Below, piece by piece: positions 1 through 8,467 of a stretch of 64,000 bases of DNA. Each line of letters begins with the position of its first letter. Position 1 is the stretch's first letter. A program made the position numbers and the translations under genes. Source of the DNA: Mesorhizobium sp. WSM4311. GTDB taxonomy: Bacteria > Pseudomonadota > Alphaproteobacteria > Rhizobiales > Rhizobiaceae. The DNA lies in NCBI RefSeq assembly GCF_002295115.1, contig NZ_NSFV01000002.1:620001-684000 (forward strand), given 5' to 3'. The notes beneath the pieces are model-generated. The model was not told the origin of the DNA, did no database searches, and worked only from the letters and a program-made list of their open reading frames with translations.

Positions 1-1
1 C

Positions 2-361
2 TGGTCAACCCGCGCGTCGCTGATCGAGCAGGATTCCGGCGGCAAGATCAAGTTCATCTGGGACCAGGGCCTGATCTCGCCCGGTGCGCTGGCCGTGCTC
101 AAGAACAATCCCGGCGGCAAGGACGCGGCGATGAAGTTCATCGCCAGCGCGCAGGATCCGCAAAAGCAGCTCGTCATGTTCGACAAGCTCGGCCAGGGTC
201 CGGCCAACCCGGCGGCCGACGCGCTGATCCCGGCCGACAAGAAGCGCATCAACCCCGTCGATCCCGAAAACATGAAGAAGCAGATCGCGCTCGACATGGA
301 CTGGTACGCCAAGAACTACGGCGCGGCGCTCGACGAATACACCAAGATCATCTCCGCCTGA
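2..361 (+). CDS. ABC transporter substrate-binding protein, C-terminal part (polyamine-type)
   Basis: The open frame runs in from the left edge, so only the last 119 residues are visible. The piece is soluble and ends with a segment typical of the closing helices of PotD/PotF-like periplasmic binding proteins (KNNPGGKDAAMKFIASAQDP, then DWYAKNYGAALDEY). It is followed after 19 bases by two PotB/PotC-type permeases, so it is most likely the binding protein of that importer. The substrate (spermidine, putrescine or another small organic molecule) cannot be read from this fragment. The ATPase gene is not in the window and may lie upstream. Confidence 0.8.
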   Translation, partial: WSTRASLIEQDSGGKIKFIWDQGLISPGALAVLKNNPGGKDAAMKFIASAQDPQKQLVMFDKLGQGPANPAADALIPADKKRINPVDPENMKKQIALDMDWYAKNYGAALDEYTKIISA

Positions 362-380
362 TCGGCAGCGATGATCTGAG

Positions 381-1214
381 ATGAGAGGCGTTCTCTCAGA
401 CAGGATGGGCGCGGCGCTGTTGATGGCGCCGCTGCTCCTGTTCCTCGTCCTGGCCTATGCCTGGCCGTTTCTCGGCGTGGTGAAGTGGAGCTTTACTCTG
501 CCGACGCCGGGGCTTGGCCAGTATGATGCCTTGCTTACCGACGATCTGGTGCAGTCGGTGTTCATCCGCACGCTGCGCATCGCGGCGATCGTCACGGTTG
601 TGTCGGTCGCCGCCGCCTACGCCATCACGGTCGTCTGGGTGCGCGGCAGCCCGGCGCAGCGTCTCATCGCCGAATTCTGCATCCTGGTCCCGTTCTGGAT
701 CTCTGTGCTGACGCGCGCCTTCGGCTGGGTGGCGCTTTTGTCCAATCGCGGCCTGATCAACACCTGGCTGCAGTCGATCGGTTTCATTTCCGAACCGCTG
801 ACCCTGGTGCGCAATGAGTTCGGCGTCGTCGTCGGCATGACGCATTTCCTCATTCCTTTCGCTGTCTTTCCGCTGGCGTCCGCCATGCGCAGTCTCGACG
901 ACCGCGTGCTGCTTGCGGCGCGTGGGCTTGGCTCCAGCCGCACGCGCACATTCTGGACGGTGTTCGTGCCGATGACACGCTCCGGCATCATCGGTTCGGC
1001 GCTGATCGTGTTCGTCTTCTCGCTCGGCTTCTTCGTCACGCCGGCGATCCTTGGCGGCGGCCGCAGCGTGATGATCGCCGAACTGATCTATCTCAGGATC
1101 TTCCAGAGCCCGGACTGGGGGCTGGGAGCTGCGATCAGCGTCGTGCTGGTGGTGTTCGTCGGGGCGCTGATGGGGCTGCTGTTCCGCTATGTCAGACCCA
1201 AGCAGTTGATCTGA
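381..1214 (+). CDS. ABC transporter permease, PotB-like
   Basis: This 277-residue integral membrane protein has about six hydrophobic segments and the permease EAA-type loop (AARGLGSSRTRTFWTVFVPM, near residues 174-193) that contacts the ATPase. It matches the first permease of spermidine/putrescine-type importers in length and layout. Its stop overlaps the next permease start by one base (1214), which indicates translational coupling. An alternative start at 405 (MGAALLMAP) is possible because no strong Shine-Dalgarno site precedes 381. Substrate is inferred only at family level. Confidence 0.88.
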   Translation: MRGVLSDRMGAALLMAPLLLFLVLAYAWPFLGVVKWSFTLPTPGLGQYDALLTDDLVQSVFIRTLRIAAIVTVVSVAAAYAITVVWVRGSPAQRLIAEFCILVPFWISVLTRAFGWVALLSNRGLINTWLQSIGFISEPLTLVRNEFGVVVGMTHFLIPFAVFPLASAMRSLDDRVLLAARGLGSSRTRTFWTVFVPMTRSGIIGSALIVFVFSLGFFVTPAILGGGRSVMIAELIYLRIFQSPDWGLGAAISVVLVVFVGALMGLLFRYVRPKQLI

Positions 1215-2020
1215 TGCCGACCTATCGCCCCGGACCCGTCTCGCTGATCCTCGCCGCCCTTGTGGCGCTTTTCCTGCTGATGCCGCTGCTTGCGGTCATC
1301 CCGGTGTCGCTGACGCCGAGCCGCATGCTGGCGATGCCGACAGGCGAACTGTCGCTGCGCCACTATCGCTCGCTGATCGAGGATCCTCGCTGGCTCCAGT
1401 CGATCCTGTTGTCGATCCGCATCGGTATCGTCAGCAGTGCGATTTCCACGGTGCTGGCGCTTTGCTTCAGCCTCGGTGTCTGGATGTTCCAACCGCGCTT
1501 TACCGCAGCACTGGTCGGTTTCGTGCTGTTGCCGATGGTTGTGCCGCCGGTGGTCTCGGCGATCACGCTTTACTTCCTGCTGACCTCGATCTCCGGCTTC
1601 AGCTCGTTCTTCGGCTACGACACCTGGCTCGGCGTCGCCATGGCCCATTCGGTCATGACGGTGCCTTTCGCCACGGTGCTGATCCTGGTCTCGCTCAGCC
1701 AGCTCGACCGCCGCATCGACCTTGCCGCGCGCGGCCTTGGCGCAACTGTCTGGGAGCGCGCCACCCGCATCATCATGCCCAACATCAAGTTCGGCATCAT
1801 CACAGCAGCGCTTTTGTCCTTCGTGCTGTCATGGGAAGAAATCGGCGTCACCCTGTTCATCACCTCGGTCAACGCCATCACGCTGCCCCGCCTGATGTGG
1901 ATGGGCCTGCGCGACAATATCGACCCGGCGATCGCCGCCCTCTCGGTGATCCTGATCATCATCACGGTGCTGGTGCTGGCGGTGCGCAGTGTGATGACCA
2001 GGCAGAGTGCAGGGCACTAG
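1214..2020 (+). CDS. ABC transporter permease, PotC-like
   Basis: The second inner-membrane permease of the importer has 268 residues, about six membrane segments, and the loop motif AARGLGATVWERATRIIMPN in its second half. It starts on the last base of the upstream permease stop. PotB/PotC-type permeases work as a heterodimer with one ATPase and one periplasmic binding protein, and the gene order here (binding protein, permease, permease) fits. The operon appears to end at 2020, because the next gene has its own strong ribosome binding site about 100 bases on. Confidence 0.88.
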   Translation: MPTYRPGPVSLILAALVALFLLMPLLAVIPVSLTPSRMLAMPTGELSLRHYRSLIEDPRWLQSILLSIRIGIVSSAISTVLALCFSLGVWMFQPRFTAALVGFVLLPMVVPPVVSAITLYFLLTSISGFSSFFGYDTWLGVAMAHSVMTVPFATVLILVSLSQLDRRIDLAARGLGATVWERATRIIMPNIKFGIITAALLSFVLSWEEIGVTLFITSVNAITLPRLMWMGLRDNIDPAIAALSVILIIITVLVLAVRSVMTRQSAGH

Positions 2021-2123
2021 ACAAACCGCACTGAGGCGCAGCCGAGCCTGGCTCGTCTCCTCGACTTCATTCACGATGCGGCGCTAAATATACAAAGCAC
2101 TGGCGTTTTCGTGGGAGGTGATG

Positions 2124-2843
2124 ATGTCGGTGACGTATGATTTTGCGGGCCGAACAGCAATCGTCACAGGCGGCGCCCGTGGTATCGGCCGAGCGATAGC
2201 CCACAAGCTCACTTTGAGTGGAGCGGACGTCTGGATCTGGGATATTGAGCCCGTCGAGCTTAAAGGCACACGCTCTCTTTCAGTGGACGTGACGAAACGC
2301 GAGAGCATCATCCAAGCGCTGACCATCATGGGTGAAGTCGGGGTCGACATTCTCGTCAACAATGCGGGGTGGCTGGGTGGCTATAAGCCGTTCGAGGAAT
2401 TCGAACCGGCGGAATGGCAGAGAATCCTGCAGGTCAACCTTCTTGGTACGTTCGAGGTAACGCATTGCGTGCTCCCGCTTATGCGACAAGCGGGCAAGGG
2501 TCGTATCGTCAACATGGGATCCCTTGCCGGGAAAGAGGGACTGCCGAGCCTTGCGGCCTATTCCGCGGCCAGTGCCGGTGTCATCGCTTTTACCAAAGCA
2601 CTGTCGCGTGAGGTCAGCGATACCGATATTCGCGTGAACTGCATCGCCCCGGGTCCGATCGATACGCGCCTTATCCGGGACCTCGGAAATGAGACCGTCG
2701 ACGCGATAATATCGGCAAGTCCGCTGAAGCGGCTCGGCGATCCGAACGAGGTAGCGGCGCTCGTGGTGTGGCTTTGCTCGGATGCCTGTGTGTTCAACAC
2801 CGGCGCTGTTTTCGATATGTCGGGCGGCCGAGCTCGATACTGA
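2124..2843 (+). CDS. Short-chain dehydrogenase/reductase with altered active site
   Basis: This 239-residue Rossmann-fold protein has the NAD(P)-binding TGGARGIG motif near residue 16, the NNAG motif, the structural Asn (VNLLGTF), Ser133 and Tyr146. The Lys expected four residues after the Tyr is Ser150 (YSAAS instead of YxxxK; AGT at 2571-2573), so the classical Ser-Tyr-Lys-Asn tetrad is incomplete. Start 2124 was chosen because GGGAGG ends five bases upstream; 2118 and 2121 are alternatives. Codon use looks less GC-rich than in the neighbours, which could mean recent acquisition. Substrate is unknown, and it could be a non-catalytic or atypical reductase. Confidence 0.85.
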   Translation: MSVTYDFAGRTAIVTGGARGIGRAIAHKLTLSGADVWIWDIEPVELKGTRSLSVDVTKRESIIQALTIMGEVGVDILVNNAGWLGGYKPFEEFEPAEWQRILQVNLLGTFEVTHCVLPLMRQAGKGRIVNMGSLAGKEGLPSLAAYSAASAGVIAFTKALSREVSDTDIRVNCIAPGPIDTRLIRDLGNETVDAIISASPLKRLGDPNEVAALVVWLCSDACVFNTGAVFDMSGGRARY

Positions 2844-3012
2844 CAGAGATTGCGGAAATCAAAGTCTTATTTTCGAGATCATCGGCGTTCATCATCGCGC
2901 CGGGGCGAATCATGCGATATGGCGCAGGCTTGACGAGCGGGTACGCCTCGCGTGAATTTGCCAGTATGACGAAACGCTTGCACAAGGCATAACAGGCGAG
3001 GGGGGACGATAA

Positions 3013-3420
3013 ATGACCGCGCCCGGCGATTTGCTGCAGGCACTTTTTCTAAGGCTCAAAAGCGATAAGGCGCTGTCTGCCCTGCTTGGTGGCGCCGGGC
3101 TGCTCGAACGGGCGACGGAAAATGCCGCTTTTCCCTACGTGACCTTTGGTCAGACCACCGCCTTCGACTGGGACACCGGCGCCGAGAACGACGACGATCA
3201 GTTGATTACGCTGCATGTCTGGTCGAAAGCCCATGGTGACGACGAAACCCTTGCCATCATGGCCGCCATCAAGGCCCGCCTTGCGAACGCCGCACTGGTG
3301 GTCGGCCGGCGCGGCAAGACGCGGCTGTCGCTTGAATTCACCGAGGCCCGTTACGACGAGGATCTCCTCGTGCATCACGGGCTGCTGCGGTTTCGCGCGC
3401 TGACGCAGGAAAATGCCTGA
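3013..3420 (+). CDS. DUF3168 family protein (phage/GTA tail-terminator type), orphan
   Basis: The 135-residue protein has the features of DUF3168: an N-terminal helix ending LKSDKALSALLG, then FPYVTFGQTTAFDWDTGAE, the strand region LITLHVWSK, and a C-terminal LLVHHGLLRFRAL. DUF3168 proteins are tail-terminator or completion proteins of siphophages and of the Rhodobacter-type gene transfer agent. GAGGGGG seven bases before the ATG gives a good start. No capsid, portal, terminase or tail gene lies beside it: the neighbours are a dehydrogenase and a two-component system. It may be a leftover or a domesticated single gene. Confidence 0.75.
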   Translation: MTAPGDLLQALFLRLKSDKALSALLGGAGLLERATENAAFPYVTFGQTTAFDWDTGAENDDDQLITLHVWSKAHGDDETLAIMAAIKARLANAALVVGRRGKTRLSLEFTEARYDEDLLVHHGLLRFRALTQENA

Positions 3421-3592
3421 CACGCTTTCAATCCGGCCGAAACGGAGTCTAGACTGGCGTCTGCGGGATTTCGTCGCGTCGGGGCGTCGAAATCACGGTC
3501 GGTCGTTTCGCGTTCATGGGGTGTAGCGGCATGGTTTTCGCATCGATCACCGTTCATTTCACGTTCAGCACCGATGCGTTACAACGCGGACC

Positions 3593-3892
3593 ATGAAAAC
3601 GCTTCGCTCCCACTTTCGAACCGCGACCCTGGCGCTCTGTGCTGCCGGGCTGTTTGCGTCGCAGGCGACGGCGATGTCGGTGATCGCGCCCGAACAGTCC
3701 AGCCCGATCGTCCTGGCCGCATCCGACTGCTACGCGATCGGCCAGCAGGTGGCCGAGCAGAATGGCGGGACGTTGGCCAAGGCCTCGCAGTCGACACGCG
3801 GTGGCCAGCCGGTCTGTGTCATCGTCGTGCTGGTGCCTGGCAAGGACGGGCAGCGTCCGCGCCGTTCCGAAATCGTCGTTCCGCAGAACTGA
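3593..3892 (+). CDS. feuN: Small exported protein, FeuN-like candidate
   Basis: This 99-residue protein has a signal peptide (charged start, hydrophobic LALCAAGLFASQATA) and a mature part of about 70 residues with one Cys pair region (SDCYAIG, QPVCVIVVLVPG). It sits 70 bases upstream of a FeuP-like regulator on the same strand. In Sinorhizobium meliloti a small periplasmic protein, FeuN, is encoded directly before feuPQ and restrains the FeuQ kinase. Position, size and export signal fit that role here. The symbol rests on synteny, since I cannot align the sequences. Confidence 0.6.
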   Translation: MKTLRSHFRTATLALCAAGLFASQATAMSVIAPEQSSPIVLAASDCYAIGQQVAEQNGGTLAKASQSTRGGQPVCVIVVLVPGKDGQRPRRSEIVVPQN

Positions 3893-3962
3893 CCCACCGT
3901 TTCCCAGGCTGCCGGAATCGGCCTATATCTGAACCAGTCCTTCAAAAGGTATCGATCTCCGC

Positions 3963-4628
3963 ATGCGCGTACTCGTCGTCGAGGATGACAAGGATCTCAA
4001 CCGGCAGATAGCGGACGCGCTGGTCGACGCCGGTTATGTCGTCGACCGTGCCTTCGACGGCGAGGAAGGCCATTTCCTCGGCGACACCGAACCCTACGAC
4101 GCCGTCGTGCTCGATATCGGCCTGCCGCAGATGGACGGCATCAGCGTGGTCGAGCGCTGGCGCCGCGGTGGCCGCAAGATGCCGGTGCTGATCCTGACGG
4201 CGCGCGACCGCTGGAGCGACAAGGTCTCCGGCATCGATGCCGGCGCCGACGACTATGTCACCAAGCCGTTCCACATCGAGGAAGTGCTGGCGCGGCTCAG
4301 GGCGCTGATCCGCCGCGCCGCCGGCCATGCCTCGTCGGAACTCACCTGCGGGCCGCTGCGCCTCGACACCAAGGCCTCGAAGGCCGATGTCGACGGCGTG
4401 CCGCTGAAGCTGACGTCACACGAATTCCGCCTGCTTGCCTATCTGATGCACCATATGGGCGAGGTGGTCTCGCGCACCGAACTGGTCGAGCATCTCTACG
4501 ATCAGGATTTCGACCGCGATTCCAACACCATCGAGGTCTTTGTCGGGCGGCTGCGCAAGAAGATGGGCATCGACATGATCGAAACCGTACGTGGCATGGG
4601 CTACCGCATGCGCGAGCCGGAGGCGTAA
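3963..4628 (+). CDS. feuP: OmpR-type response regulator FeuP
   Basis: This 221-residue regulator has an N-terminal receiver (VVEDD acidic pocket; phospho-acceptor Asp51 in VVLDIGLPQMDG; Lys in DYVTKPF) and a C-terminal winged-helix DNA-binding domain (LTSHEFRLLAYL to RGMGYRMREPEA). The gene overlaps the following kinase gene. The sequence segment DGEEGHFLGDTEPYDAV and the location before cytochrome c maturation genes match the rhizobial FeuP locus. In rhizobia FeuPQ controls cyclic glucan export (ndvA) and tolerance of low osmolarity; that role is inferred here from family and position. Confidence 0.85.
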   Translation: MRVLVVEDDKDLNRQIADALVDAGYVVDRAFDGEEGHFLGDTEPYDAVVLDIGLPQMDGISVVERWRRGGRKMPVLILTARDRWSDKVSGIDAGADDYVTKPFHIEEVLARLRALIRRAAGHASSELTCGPLRLDTKASKADVDGVPLKLTSHEFRLLAYLMHHMGEVVSRTELVEHLYDQDFDRDSNTIEVFVGRLRKKMGIDMIETVRGMGYRMREPEA

Positions 4629-6039
4629 CTCGGAACCGCTCAAACCAACCGCAAGGGCGCCGCTTTCGCTGCGTTTGTGGCCGCGTTCGCTGACGTTCCG
4701 CGTGATCGCTTTTTCCACTGTGTGGGCGATCCTGACCCTTGTCGTCATTTTCACCCTGATCACCACGCTCTACCGCCAGGCCAGCGAGCGCGGCTTCGAC
4801 AGCCTGCTTTCAGCGCATCTGTTCAACCTGATCGGGTCCGTTGGCATTTCCGACACGGGTGCGCTTACCGGCGCCCCGGACCTTGGCGACCTCCGCTTCT
4901 CCGAGCCGAATTCCGGTTGGTACTGGTCGGTCGAGCCTGCCTCGGAGGGCGTGCATGGTGACCTTCATTCGTCGTCGATGACGAGCAAAATTCCGTCGCC
5001 AAGCGTCGCCGAGGTGCCCTTCAATGCCAGCTTCCAGCGCAGCTATTCGGCCGAAGGCATAGACGGCGAGCAGCTCGAAGTGTTCGAGAGCGAATTCGTG
5101 CTCGATGCCAAGAACCGCGCCGCGCGTTTTCGGGTGATGGGCAACCAGAGCGAACTCGAACAGGAAATCGCCACCTTCCAGCGCCGCCTGCTGACTTATC
5201 TCAGCCTGTTCGGCGTCGGCATGATCGCCATCAACGCCATTGCCATCCTGCTCGGCCTGCAGCCGCTGCGCCGGGTGCGCAACGCCCTTGCCATGGTGCG
5301 CGAAGGCACCGCGCAGCGGCTCGACGGCCGCTTTCCTGCCGAGATCGAGCCGTTAGCCAACGAAACCAACGCCTTGATCGAAAACAACAAACGCATCGTC
5401 GAGCGCTCGCGGACCCAGGTCGGCAATCTCGCCCATTCGCTGAAGACGCCGCTTGCGGTGCTGCTCAACGAAGGCAGGGCGCTTGGCGGCGCCAAGGGAC
5501 AATTGATCGCCGAGCAGGCCGCCTCGATGCAGAAGCAGGTCGACCATTATTTGCAGCGCGCCCGCGTCGCGGCGCAGCGCGACAGCGTCGTCTACCGTAC
5601 GCCGGTGGCGCCGCTGGTGCAGCGCATGGTGCGGGTCCTGCAGAAGCTCAATCCGCAGACCAGCCTGTCGCTGTCCCTGCCGGCCACCGAGATCGTCTTT
5701 GCCGGAGAGCGCGAGGACCTCGAGGAACTGCTCGGCAATCTTCTCGAAAATGCGATGAAATGGGCAAAAAGCGCGGTCTCGGTCACGGTGGCCCCCCTGG
5801 CCGGCAAGGACGACAATCTTTTCGAGATCAGCATCGACGACGACGGTCCCGGCATTCCCGAGGACAAGGCGCGCGACGCGCTGAAGCGTGGAAGGCGCCT
5901 GGACGAGACAAAACCGGGAACAGGTCTGGGACTTGCCATTGTCGCCGACCTCGTCAACGAGTATGGAGGCGTTCTCGCGCTCGAACGGTCCGGCCTGGGT
6001 GGATTGAAGGCAGTGGTGCGCTTGCGGAGCCTTCAGTGA
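4591..6039 (+). CDS. feuQ: Sensor histidine kinase FeuQ
   Basis: This inner-membrane kinase (482 residues from this start) has a membrane segment near residues 40-60, a periplasmic domain of roughly 140 residues, a second membrane segment near 205-225, a HAMP-like linker, the phosphorylation site His282 (LAHSLKTPL), and ATPase motifs NLLENAMKWA, DDDGPGIP and GTGLGLAI. The first ATG overlaps feuP by 38 bases. A TTG at 4675 is an alternative start that removes an unusual polar leader. The periplasmic domain would be the place where the FeuN-like protein could act. Confidence 0.85.
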   Translation: MAWATACASRRRNSEPLKPTARAPLSLRLWPRSLTFRVIAFSTVWAILTLVVIFTLITTLYRQASERGFDSLLSAHLFNLIGSVGISDTGALTGAPDLGDLRFSEPNSGWYWSVEPASEGVHGDLHSSSMTSKIPSPSVAEVPFNASFQRSYSAEGIDGEQLEVFESEFVLDAKNRAARFRVMGNQSELEQEIATFQRRLLTYLSLFGVGMIAINAIAILLGLQPLRRVRNALAMVREGTAQRLDGRFPAEIEPLANETNALIENNKRIVERSRTQVGNLAHSLKTPLAVLLNEGRALGGAKGQLIAEQAASMQKQVDHYLQRARVAAQRDSVVYRTPVAPLVQRMVRVLQKLNPQTSLSLSLPATEIVFAGEREDLEELLGNLLENAMKWAKSAVSVTVAPLAGKDDNLFEISIDDDGPGIPEDKARDALKRGRRLDETKPGTGLGLAIVADLVNEYGGVLALERSGLGGLKAVVRLRSLQ

Positions 6040-6247
6040 CGCTTCCCCGGACCAACCGACAGCGATGGAAGGCGTTTGTTATGGCGGCATATGGATTGAT
6101 CCCGGAGCAACGCCGATTGCTCTCGAACTTGCCGGCAGCGGCCAAATTTCCGACAAATATCAATACTATGGCCACGCCTACTTCTCCGATGACGCGGCCC
6201 CCGGCGCATCCATGGCAGGCTCCAACTCAAGAAAACCGGTTGTTGGC

Positions 6248-6685
6248 ATGAAGATTCGCGTCGCGCTCGTTTCCGCATTGCTGGCCGTCTCCGGCTGCAC
6301 CACCTTGAGCGGCAAAGGTCCCACCGTGACGCCGACACCGGCCTCGACGCCTCCGACAAGCGGTAAGGTCACTAAGTCGATCATTTCGGCAATGGACGGC
6401 GGCCTCATCGGCGGCTCGATCGGCAATGGCCTCAGCGACGCCGAGAAGCACAGCGCGCTCGAGGCTGAATACAAGGCGCTCGAATATACGACGAGCGGTC
6501 AGAAGGTGGCGTGGAAGGGCGATCAGGCTTCGCACTATGGCGAGGTGGTTCCGGCCCAGCCTTATCGCGTCGGTTCGCAGGACTGCCGCCAGTACACGCA
6601 GACGGTGTTCACCGGCGGCGCCGGGGTGACGGCGCGCGGAACCGCTTGCCGCAATGCCGATGGCAGCTGGACGCCGCTGACCTGA
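6248..6685 (+). CDS. Outer-membrane-type surface lipoprotein (RT0821/Lpp0805 or 17-kDa antigen type)
   Basis: The 145-residue precursor has a lipobox (LLAVSGC at residues 13-19), a Pro/Thr-rich linker, a glycine-zipper-like stretch (GGLIGGSIGNGL) and a C-terminal domain with two conserved-looking Cys (SQDCRQYTQTV, GTACRNADGSW). This is the layout of small rickettsial/rhizobial surface lipoproteins that sit in the outer membrane. The start at 6248 puts the lipobox at the right distance; the frame stays open to 6065, but that extension has no signal sequence. A dispersed palindromic repeat begins seven bases after the stop. Confidence 0.72.
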   Translation: MKIRVALVSALLAVSGCTTLSGKGPTVTPTPASTPPTSGKVTKSIISAMDGGLIGGSIGNGLSDAEKHSALEAEYKALEYTTSGQKVAWKGDQASHYGEVVPAQPYRVGSQDCRQYTQTVFTGGAGVTARGTACRNADGSWTPLT

Positions 6686-6691
6686 CAGCTC

Positions 6692-6735
6692 GCATGTCGC
6701 CCAAACTGCGCAGCGGTTTTGGGACAACGACATGC
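6692..6735. repeat. Dispersed palindromic intergenic repeat, copy 1
   Basis: The ends are the inverted pair GCATGTCG / CGACATGC, with inner CCCAAA / TTTGGG. The same pattern recurs at 52188-52236 and 59399-59446. It lies between a lipoprotein stop and ccmI and could fold as a hairpin. No T-tract follows, so it is not a standard terminator. Confidence 0.75.
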
Positions 6736-6871
6736 ACAAACAAAGACCGAACCGGCTTCGATTGGAATCCGGCCGGTTGATGTCGATCAAGGACGTCAGG
6801 CGCGCTGACCGTCAAAGCGTCGCAGGATGCCTGTGTTGGCAGGGCAGGGCTCTGTCGTTATTGGAAGAACC

Positions 6872-8011
6872 ATGCTGTTCTGGGTCATAGCCGCGATACT
6901 GACGCTCGGCGCGAGCCTGGCGGTGCTGCTGCCGCTGGCCGCGGGAGCCAAGGGCGCGTCATCGAGTGGCGATCACGATCTGGAAGTCTATCGCGACCAG
7001 TTGTCCGAGCTTGACCGCGACGCCGGGCGCGGCTTGATCCAGCCGGCCGAAGCAGCCGAGGCGCGCGCTGAAATCGCGCGCCGCATCCTGCGCCTCGACA
7101 ATGCCGATACGGCCGGCAAGGCATCGGCGCGGCAGGCGTCGGTCACAGCGCGGCTTGTCGCGACCGTGGCCGTGCTGGCGGTGCCGTTGGTCAGCTGGGG
7201 TGTTTACAGCCAGATTGGCTCGCCTGACTTGCCGGCGCAGCCGCTCAGCCAACGGCTGGCCAAGAACCCGGCCGACAGTTCGGTCGACGAATTGGTTGCA
7301 CGGGCCGAGGCTCATCTTGCCGCCAACCCGTCCGACGGCAGGGGATGGGACGTGCTGGCCCCGGTCTATCTGCGCATGCAGCGCTTCTCCGACGCGGTCG
7401 CCGCGTACCGCAATGCCATCCGCCTCGACGGCGACAGCGCTGTTCGCCAGGCCGGCCTCGGCGAGGCGATTGCCGGTGCGGCGGGCGGCATTGTCTCCGC
7501 CGATGCGCAGGATGCCTTCGAGGCGGCGCTGAAGCTCGATCCCGCCAACGCAAAAGCCAGCTTCTACCTGGCCATGGCCTTGGCGCAGGAGGGACGCAAC
7601 AAGGACGCGACCACGGCCTGGCAGGCGATGCTGGGCACTTTGCCGCCGGATTCGCCATGGCGCAGCGCCGTCGAGCAGGCACTGGCCAAATCCGCCAATC
7701 CCGAAGTCGCTTCCGGTGCGGCCGCGAAGGGCCCCGATGCCGCGGATATCGACGCCGCATCCTCCATGTCGCCGCAGGATCGCGAAGCCATGATCAACAC
7801 CATGGTCGCGGCTCTCGACGAAAAACTGCGGCAAAATCCGCGCGACGCGGAAGGATGGATGCGGCTCGTTCGTTCCTATGTCGTGCTGGGCAAGGCCGAT
7901 CAGGCGCGCGAGGCGCTCGGTCGCGCCATTGCCGTCTTTGGCCCGGGCAGCGACGAAGCCAAGAAATTCACCGCCCTCGCCGCCTCGCTCGGCCTGACGG
8001 CGACGGAGTAA
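6872..8011 (+). CDS. ccmI: Cytochrome c maturation protein CcmI (CycH)
   Basis: This 379-residue protein has an N-terminal membrane segment ([20 protein letters not shown]), a cytoplasmic leucine-zipper-like helix ([19 protein letters not shown]), a second membrane segment near 95-115, and a periplasmic TPR-rich domain ([32 protein letters not shown]). CcmI delivers apocytochrome c to the CcmF/CcmH haem ligation complex. Start 6872 was chosen because it begins at the membrane helix; the frame is open to 6827. It heads the tightly packed set ccmI, ccmE, ccmF, ccmH. Confidence 0.93.
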   Translation: MLFWVIAAILTLGASLAVLLPLAAGAKGASSSGDHDLEVYRDQLSELDRDAGRGLIQPAEAAEARAEIARRILRLDNADTAGKASARQASVTARLVATVAVLAVPLVSWGVYSQIGSPDLPAQPLSQRLAKNPADSSVDELVARAEAHLAANPSDGRGWDVLAPVYLRMQRFSDAVAAYRNAIRLDGDSAVRQAGLGEAIAGAAGGIVSADAQDAFEAALKLDPANAKASFYLAMALAQEGRNKDATTAWQAMLGTLPPDSPWRSAVEQALAKSANPEVASGAAAKGPDAADIDAASSMSPQDREAMINTMVAALDEKLRQNPRDAEGWMRLVRSYVVLGKADQAREALGRAIAVFGPGSDEAKKFTALAASLGLTATE

Positions 8012-8018
8012 ACGTGTC

Positions 8019-8462
8019 ATGACACGCAAGCAGAAGCGATTGTCGGTCATCGTGGGCGGATTGGCCTTCCTGGGTGCCGCCACCGGGCTGACCTTCTACG
8101 CGCTTGGCCAGAAGGCTTCCTATTTCTACATGCCGGCCGACCTCACCACGGCGAGTGTCCAGCCCGGCCAGCGCATCAGGCTCGGCGGTTTGGTCGAGAA
8201 AGGCACCATCCAGCGCGGGCAGGGCGCGACGGTCGCCTTTTCGGTCACCGACACGCACAAATCGGTCAAGGTCACCTATACCGGCATCCTGCCCGACCTC
8301 TTTCGCGAGGAGCAGGGCGTCATCACCGAAGGCAGTTTCGGTCCGGGCGGCGTCTTTGTTGCCGACAGCGTGCTTGCCAAGCATGATGAGCGCTACATGC
8401 CCAAGGAAGTGGCCGACGGGCTGAAGGCCAAAGGTGTCTGGCAGGAGAGCAAAAGTGAGTGA
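8019..8462 (+). CDS. ccmE: Haem chaperone CcmE (CycJ)
   Basis: The 147-residue periplasmic haem carrier is held by an N-terminal membrane anchor (residues 8-29). It has an OB-fold core and the covalent haem-binding His in [10 protein letters not shown] near residue 121-122, followed by the Tyr that coordinates haem iron. It accepts haem at the CcmABCD complex, which is not in this window, and passes it to CcmF. It lies seven bases after ccmI, and its stop is directly before ccmF. Confidence 0.95.
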   Translation: MTRKQKRLSVIVGGLAFLGAATGLTFYALGQKASYFYMPADLTTASVQPGQRIRLGGLVEKGTIQRGQGATVAFSVTDTHKSVKVTYTGILPDLFREEQGVITEGSFGPGGVFVADSVLAKHDERYMPKEVADGLKAKGVWQESKSE

Positions 8463-8467
8463 GGGGC

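Noticed and set aside
2-2843. A single operon running from the ABC transporter into the SDR gene
   Set aside because: The SDR gene has its own strong ribosome site after a 100-base gap and visibly different codon use, so shared transcription is not supported.
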